Below the pieces are notes generated by a model that made no database searches, was not told where the DNA came from, and worked only from the letters and a program-made list of their open reading frames with translations. The position numbers and the translations under genes are program-made. A stretch of 64,000 nt of DNA. Source: COE1 sp910588595. GTDB taxonomy: Bacteria > Bacillota > Clostridia > Lachnospirales > Lachnospiraceae. Positions 58,952-64,000 of this stretch are shown piece by piece (within the stretch, counting starts at the first letter, position 1; each line of letters opens with the position of its first letter). The stretch covers positions 62,001 to 126,000 of the forward strand of contig CARDBT010000001.1 of the NCBI GenBank assembly GCA_948957135.1, in the 5' to 3' direction.

Positions 58952-59986
58952 TCACTTGATGAAGCAGGCATCCCCAAAAGAAAAGAATCTGTACCGCTCC
59001 TGCACAGCTGCCCTGTACGCGTTCAGCACATGCTCACGCCCCGCAAGCGCTGACACGAGCATGATGAGCGTGGACTCCGGCAGATGGAAATTCGTGATCA
59101 GATTGTCGAGCACCTTGAACTGATATCCCGGATAAATAAAGATCTCCGTATCGCCGCTCCCGGCGGCAACTTTCCCGTCCGCACCGGCGGCGCTCTCTAT
59201 GGTGCGGCAGCTCGTCGTCCCCACACAGACCACCCTGCCGCCCGCCTCTTTTGTGTTGTTTATGAGATCTGCTGCCTCTTTCGTCACCTGATAAAACTCG
59301 GAGTGCATATGGTGGTTTATGAGATTTTCCTCCTTGACGGGGCGGAACGTCCCAAGCCCGACATGCAGTGTGACATAGGCGGTCTTTACGCCCTTTTGCC
59401 GTATCCGCTCTAACAGCTCCTTCGTAAAATGAAGCCCGGCTGTGGGCGCTGCCGCCGAGCCTTCATATTTTGCATAGACTGTCTGATAGCGATCCCTGTC
59501 CGCAAGCTTGTGCGTGATATATGGCGGCAACGGCATCTCTCCAAGCCTGTCAAGCACCTCCTCAAAGATTCCTTCATACTGGAACTGTACGAGCCGGTTT
59601 CCTTCCTCAACCACATCGACGACTCTACCGGTGAGCAATCCGCCGCCAAAGCTTATGACAGCGCCTTCACGAGCTTTTTTCCCGGGCTTCACAAGCGTCT
59701 CCCACACGTCATTTTCACGGCGTTTGAGCAGGAGCACCTCGATCGCTGCTCCCGTCCCTGCCTTCTCGCCCATCAGTCTTGCCGGGATAACCTTTGTGTT
59801 GTTCAGCACAAGGCAGTCCCCCTCGTGCAGATAATCCACAATATCGGTAAATATCTTATGCTCGATCTCTCCTGTCTCCCTGTCAAGGACCAGCAGTCTC
59901 GAACCCGATCTGTCCTCGAGCGGATCCTGAGCGATCAACTCCGGCGGCAGCTCAAAATAAAAATCCTTCTTCAACAATTCTTTCAT
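58952..59986 (-). CDS. queA: S-adenosylmethionine:tRNA ribosyltransferase-isomerase
   Basis: QueA moves the ribosyl part of SAM onto preQ1 in tRNA, giving epoxyqueuosine. The 344-residue product has normal length and motifs: FYFELPPELIAQDP, DCLVLNNTKVIPARL, PPYITHKLADRDRYQTVYAKYEGSAAAPTAGLHF and NFHLPESTLIMLVSALAG. It is transcribed after pheT with a 12-bp spacer and may be part of the pheST operon. tgt is not in the window. Confidence 0.96.
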   Translation of the reverse strand: MKELLKKDFYFELPPELIAQDPLEDRSGSRLLVLDRETGEIEHKIFTDIVDYLHEGDCLVLNNTKVIPARLMGEKAGTGAAIEVLLLKRRENDVWETLVKPGKKAREGAVISFGGGLLTGRVVDVVEEGNRLVQFQYEGIFEEVLDRLGEMPLPPYITHKLADRDRYQTVYAKYEGSAAAPTAGLHFTKELLERIRQKGVKTAYVTLHVGLGTFRPVKEENLINHHMHSEFYQVTKEAADLINNTKEAGGRVVCVGTTSCRTIESAAGADGKVAAGSGDTEIFIYPGYQFKVLDNLITNFHLPESTLIMLVSALAGREHVLNAYRAAVQERYRFFSFGDACFIK

Positions 59987-59998
59987 ATATCACACTCT

Positions 59999-62419
59999 CT
60001 ATGCCCTCAGCTCGATGCCAAGTCCCTCCAGACCGTTCAAAATCTTCTTCATAGCCCCAGACACATCGCTCTCCTCGAGAGTCCTGTCCTTGGCGCGGAA
60101 GGTGATCGAATAGGCAACCGACTTGTAGCCGGACTTGATCTGGCTTCCCTCATAGATATCAAACAGCTGGTACTCCTCTAATATTCTTCCGCCGCGCTGC
60201 TCGATCACCTTCTCGATATCACCCACAAGGATATTCTTGGGCACTACCATACTGATATCGCGCGACACTGCAGGATATTTCGCAATTCCCTCATATTTTC
60301 TGTCAAACGAAGCAAACGGAAGAATCTCCGGCAGATCCAGCACAGCGATATACACCTTCGCATCAATATCATAATTGTCCGCAACCTCAGGATGAATCTC
60401 ACCCAGATAACCGATCACTTTGTCCTCATATCGGATCAACGCCTGGCGTCCCGGATGGAGGAACGTCTTTTCCGCTTTCGGATCACAGGACATTTTCTTC
60501 TTCATGCCAACGCTCTCGAGAAATTCCTCGACTACGCCTTTCATCGTAAAGAAATCGCCTTCCCCGTACATACCGAGCGTAAACTGCATCCGCTCATCCG
60601 GATAGTCAACTACCGGCAGACATTTGGGAATATAGATATTTCCCAGTTCATATAGGCGGACATTCTTGTTTCTGCGGTTGTAATTCGACGCCAGTGATGT
60701 CAATATGCCATTGAGCGAGATCGTTCTCATGACGGAGAAATCCTCACCCAGCGGATTTGCGATGGTCACAGTCTGCCGGAGCGGGCTGTCCGCCGGAATC
60801 AGCAGTTTGTCAAATACTTTTGGACTCTCAAACGAATAGCACATCCCCTGTGAGAATCCGCAATACTCTGCGATATCCCTCGCCTTTTCCTCAACCCGCA
60901 GCTTGAACGACAGTTTGCCAGTCGTCGCCTCGCCGGTCGGAAGTGTCGTCGGAATCCTGTCATACCCGTAAAATCTCGCAGCCTCCTCGGCGATATCCGC
61001 AAAACACTCGATATCCTGACGGAAAGAGGGTGCTGTGATCATACCTGTGCTCTTATCATATACAAGCTCTAACCTGTCAAAGATCTGGAGCATTTCCTCC
61101 TCTGAGATCTCTGTGCCGAGGAATCTGTTGATCCGCTCCGGCTCAAACCGGATCTGCTTTAATTCCTGAAAAGGTTCCCTGACATCGACGATCCCGCCGA
61201 CTACCTCTCCGCAGCCAAGCTCCTCGATCAGCTGACATGCCCTGTTGATCGCAGCCTCTGCATTTCTCGGATCCAAGCCCTTCTCGAAAATGCCGGACGC
61301 GTCTGTCCTAAGACCCACTCTCTTGGAGGACTTTCTGATATTTGCCCCATTGAACGTAGCTGCCTCAAACAGTACCGTCTGCACGTCATCCGTGATCTTT
61401 GAATTCTCACCGCCCATGATACCCGCAAGTCCGATCTCCTTCTCAGCGTCGCAGATCATCAGCATCTCTGAGTCGAGTTTCCGCACCTGTCCGTCAAGCG
61501 TCTGGAACTCATCACCGTCTTTTGCGCGCCTCACGATGATCCTGTTTCCCGACACGTTATCCAGATCATATGCGTGCATAGGCTGACCGTACTCCATCAT
61601 GACATAGTTTGTGATATCGACAAGATTGTTGATCGGACGGATCCCACACGCTGCAAGCCGTCTCTGCATCCATTCGGGTGACGGCGCGATCTTGATATTT
61701 TTGCACACTCTTGCACAGAAACGCGTGCAGAGATCCCTGTCCTTGATCTCCACTGAGATATAGTCATTGACATCCTCGTCATTTCCCCTGACTTCCACAA
61801 CCGGCGGCACAAAAGGCTTTCTGAATGTAGCTGCAGCCTCCCTTGCGATTCCCAAGATGCTGTAGCAGTCCACACGGTTCGAAGTCACTTCATACTCTAC
61901 AACCGTGTCATGCAGCCCGAGCACCTCAACCGCATCCTCCCCCGGTGTAACCGGCTTCTGAAATACATAGACACCGTCCTCCGGCGCCTCCGGGTACATC
62001 TCACGGCTAGAACCAAGCTCCTCGATCGAACACATCATACCGCAGGATTCGATCCCCCGCAGCTTACCCGCTTTGATCCTGATCCCGTCTTCGGGAAGAG
62101 ATCCCCCGTCATGACCGCCTGCAACCCTTCCGCCGTCTAGAACCGTCGGGACATAATCGCCCTCCTTTAGATTCTGCGCACCTGTGACGATCTGCACCGT
62201 CTCTGTCCCTACATTGACCTGGCAGATGATCAGTTTGTCCGCGTCAGGATGCCGCTCGATCTTCTCGATGTGCCCCACGACGATCTTCTCAAGATTTTTG
62301 TCAAGCCGCTCAAATCCTTCTACCTTCGTCCCTGACAGCGTCATGGCATCACAGTACTCTCTGTCCTCACATTCAAGTTCGGGAACATATGCTTTAATCC
62401 ACGATAATGGTGTATTCAT
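59999..62419 (-). CDS. pheT: Phenylalanyl-tRNA synthetase beta subunit
   Basis: The 806-residue product pairs with PheS to charge tRNA-Phe. The EMAP-type tRNA-binding domain is at residues about 40-155 (VGHIEKIERHPDADKLIICQ). The B3/4 editing domain, B5 domain, core and C-terminal anticodon-binding FDX-ACB domain (YPAVSRDISMVVP onward) follow. The start at 62419 follows GGAGG. It lies downstream of pheS with a 131-bp gap that contains no gene. Its expression follows the T-box leader at 63722. Confidence 0.97.
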   Translation of the reverse strand: MNTPLSWIKAYVPELECEDREYCDAMTLSGTKVEGFERLDKNLEKIVVGHIEKIERHPDADKLIICQVNVGTETVQIVTGAQNLKEGDYVPTVLDGGRVAGGHDGGSLPEDGIRIKAGKLRGIESCGMMCSIEELGSSREMYPEAPEDGVYVFQKPVTPGEDAVEVLGLHDTVVEYEVTSNRVDCYSILGIAREAAATFRKPFVPPVVEVRGNDEDVNDYISVEIKDRDLCTRFCARVCKNIKIAPSPEWMQRRLAACGIRPINNLVDITNYVMMEYGQPMHAYDLDNVSGNRIIVRRAKDGDEFQTLDGQVRKLDSEMLMICDAEKEIGLAGIMGGENSKITDDVQTVLFEAATFNGANIRKSSKRVGLRTDASGIFEKGLDPRNAEAAINRACQLIEELGCGEVVGGIVDVREPFQELKQIRFEPERINRFLGTEISEEEMLQIFDRLELVYDKSTGMITAPSFRQDIECFADIAEEAARFYGYDRIPTTLPTGEATTGKLSFKLRVEEKARDIAEYCGFSQGMCYSFESPKVFDKLLIPADSPLRQTVTIANPLGEDFSVMRTISLNGILTSLASNYNRRNKNVRLYELGNIYIPKCLPVVDYPDERMQFTLGMYGEGDFFTMKGVVEEFLESVGMKKKMSCDPKAEKTFLHPGRQALIRYEDKVIGYLGEIHPEVADNYDIDAKVYIAVLDLPEILPFASFDRKYEGIAKYPAVSRDISMVVPKNILVGDIEKVIEQRGGRILEEYQLFDIYEGSQIKSGYKSVAYSITFRAKDRTLEESDVSGAMKKILNGLEGLGIELRA

Positions 62420-62550
62420 TTCATCCTCCAATCTATGACACGTGTGTCATATTTCAATCTATTCTTACAGGTCTTTTCCCGCAGATGCATATCTTCGGAT
62501 CAAAATCCCTGAGTCACAACCATCCAGATCAGACTGTCTGATCCAATATA

Positions 62551-63570
62551 CTAAAATTGTTTCAGGAACCTGATATCATTCTCGTACAAGAGCCTCATAT
62601 CATCGATCTCGTACTTTAACAGCGCGATTCGCTCGAGGCCGACACCGAATGCAAAACCAGTGTACTCCTCCGGATCGATATTGCACATCCGCAGCACTTT
62701 CGGATGGACCATACCGCATCCAAGAATCTCGATCCACCCCTCGCCTTTGCAGAAGCGGCATCCGCTCCCGCCGCACTTGAAACACGACACATCCATCTCA
62801 GCAGAAGGCTCTGTGAACGGGAAGTGATGCGGTCTGAACTTGACTTTAGTATCCTCGCCGAAGAGCTCCTTTGCAAACTCCGCAAGCGTGCCTTTCAAAT
62901 CGGCAAACGTGATATTCTTATCGATCACGAGTCCCTCGATCTGATGAAACGATGGCGAGTGTGTCGCATCGACTTCGTCCGCGCGGAATACGCGTCCTGG
63001 AGCGATCATCCTGATCGGAAGTTTTCCCTTCTCCATCTCATGAACCTGCACGCCGGAAGTCTGTGTCCTGAGCAGGATATCGCTGTTGATATAGAACGTA
63101 TCCTGCTCGTCCTTTGCCGGGTGATCGGCTGGAATATTCAGTGCCTCAAAATTATAGTAATCTTTCTCGATCTCAGGTCCTTCCACAACCTCGTAACCCA
63201 TCCCGATAAAAATGCGCTCCACTTCCTCCAGGGCGATCGTATTTGGATGGCGGTGCCCTACCTTATTTCTCTGTGCAGGCAGTGTCACATCGATCACTTC
63301 CGCACGCATCTTCGCCTCGCGGAGCTTCCGCTCCATGTTTGCCCTCGCCTCGTCAAGTACCCGCTCAATCTCCTCGCGCGCATCATTGACAAGCTGCCCG
63401 ATTTTTGGCCTGTCCTCGGGCGCTACATCCTTCATACCCTTCAGCACAGCCGTGAGCTCACCCTTTTTCCCCAAAAAACTGACACGAACGTCATTTAATT
63501 TATCCAGCGCTTCGCTCTCATTGATCTGCCGGATCGCCTCTGCCTTGATCTGTTCTAACTTCTCTTTCAT
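62551..63570 (-). CDS. pheS: Phenylalanyl-tRNA synthetase alpha subunit
   Basis: The 339-residue catalytic subunit has the N-terminal coiled coil and the class II core. DEVDATHSPSFHQIEGL is motif 2-like, and GFAFGVGLERIALLKYEIDDMR is motif 3. A Cys-rich knuckle (CFKCGGSGCRFCKGEGW) is usual in this family. The start at 63570 follows GGAGA. Its promoter lies upstream of the window end; the T-box at 63722-63985 controls it. Confidence 0.97.
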   Translation of the reverse strand: MKEKLEQIKAEAIRQINESEALDKLNDVRVSFLGKKGELTAVLKGMKDVAPEDRPKIGQLVNDAREEIERVLDEARANMERKLREAKMRAEVIDVTLPAQRNKVGHRHPNTIALEEVERIFIGMGYEVVEGPEIEKDYYNFEALNIPADHPAKDEQDTFYINSDILLRTQTSGVQVHEMEKGKLPIRMIAPGRVFRADEVDATHSPSFHQIEGLVIDKNITFADLKGTLAEFAKELFGEDTKVKFRPHHFPFTEPSAEMDVSCFKCGGSGCRFCKGEGWIEILGCGMVHPKVLRMCNIDPEEYTGFAFGVGLERIALLKYEIDDMRLLYENDIRFLKQF

Positions 63571-63592
63571 CACCAATCTCCTTTACCTGCCC

Positions 63593-63712
63593 GTCAGCTT
63601 TTGCTGACATATTTCCTCTGGGTGCCCGTGTACAATCGAGCAGGGAAGAGCCATCTTCCCTACTCGCGCGCGGGGTGCGTGCAGCAACGCTGCTAATTTC
63701 CCTACGCACCCC
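63593..63712 (-). repeat. Three hairpins between the T-box terminator and pheS
   Basis: GTCAGC/GCTGAC (63593-63608), TCGAGCAGGGAAG with CTTCCCTACTCG (63636-63666) and GGGGTGCGT/ACGCACCCC (63672-63712, enclosing GCAGC/GCTGC) lie in the pheS leader. The middle one belongs to the dispersed hairpin family seen at 13719 and 28977. Confidence 0.6.
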
Positions 63713-63721
63713 TGCGCATAA

Positions 63722-63985
63722 AAAATCCCCTGTAGAAATCATTCTACAAGGGACGAAAAACCGCGGTACCACCCATGTTCCTATCATATATAGACTACAG
63801 TTTTACCTGTCAGCTGTATATCATAGACACTCAAATGACGTAACGTGTCACTCCGGCTTCCCCTACAATGCTGCCTGACCGACAACACTTCAAAAAAGCT
63901 GCTCCGGTGGGAACTTTGATATCATATCTGAACTGAGGAGGCTTTCAGCCGGTGACCTCCAATCTCTGACAGAAAATATGACACT
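63722..63985 (-). promoter_or_regulatory. T-box leader of pheST (Phe)
   Basis: The T-box riboswitch reads uncharged tRNA and prevents termination. On the minus strand the T-box sequence GGGTGGTACCGCGG (63761-63774) is followed by a terminator with stem TCCCTTGTAGAAT/TTTCTACAGGGGA (63726-63753) and a U-run. Stem I lies farther upstream with AGAGA near its base. TTC in the likely specifier region (CAAAGTTCCCACC) fits phenylalanine, as expected for pheST. Confidence 0.92.
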
Positions 63986-64000
63986 ACTTACACCTTCATT

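Noticed and set aside
58773..58955. A 60-codon minus-strand frame between the PilZ and queA genes
   Set aside because: It has no ribosome site and a Cys/Phe/Ile-rich composition without a motif; this 270-bp spacer is better left without a gene.
62704..63498. A 264-codon plus-strand frame antisense to pheS
   Set aside because: It mirrors pheS codon structure; pheS is beyond doubt and no motif is present in the antisense frame.
1..64000. tRNA and rRNA genes
   Set aside because: Apart from the tRNA-like part of tmRNA, no cloverleaf or ribosomal RNA sequence was recognised by eye; a tRNA search program would be needed to exclude a missed one.

Overview
The window looks like a chromosomal segment of a spore-forming, chemotactic member of the Lachnospiraceae (Clostridia). 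The evidence is a complete spoIIIA operon (spoIIIAA to spoIIIAH), CheA and CheV proteins, a Phe T-box in front of pheST, a one-piece tmRNA gene, and a Tn4451-like mobilizable element of the kind common in gut Firmicutes. The genus cannot be fixed from the sequence alone. Most chromosomal genes lie on the minus strand.

Layout. 1-2562: 3'-truncated prfC and deoB. 2665-7766: the spoIIIA operon, with a candidate sigma-E promoter. 7964-10428: an orphan LacI regulator, a small secreted protein and a small XRE regulator. 10556-12578: a TrmB-type regulator and lysA. 13005-15626: a HAD hydrolase, signal peptidase I and a membrane-anchored protein. 15628-23776: an oligopeptide ABC transporter (oppABCDF) in which OppB, OppD and OppF carry large extra segments. 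24144-28849: ung, hisF, hisH, an acidic and lysine-rich membrane protein, and a sirtuin-like protein. 29031-36291: a signalling cluster (cheV, lipoprotein, histidine kinase, response regulator, membrane protein, HPt protein, cheA). 37071-37958: a secreted SGNH hydrolase.

38015-50377 is an integrative mobilizable element: large serine recombinase, TnpW-like protein, relaxase, MobC-like protein, a hairpin-rich candidate oriT, a sigma factor, autoregulated PadR and TetR modules with flavin proteins, and TnpV. A second mobile unit is nested inside it at 42474-46346. It has 15-bp terminal inverted repeats starting GTAA and an 8-bp target duplication, encodes no transposase, and carries an ammonium transporter fused to a PII domain plus purF. 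This is the most unusual structure in the window.

50416-63570: a cytidylate-kinase-like protein, a ComEC-type metallo-hydrolase, tmRNA, a frameshifted Uma2-family pseudogene, a thioesterase, a phenylacetate-CoA ligase, a GH43 glycosidase, a DUF362 protein, a PilZ protein, queA, pheT and pheS. The window ends in the T-box leader of pheST.

Several repeat families occur in the chromosomal part: three full-length palindromic elements of about 165 bp, a recurring short hairpin with TCGAGC-like arms, and two tandem repeats. Long reading frames antisense to real genes are frequent and were treated as shadows.
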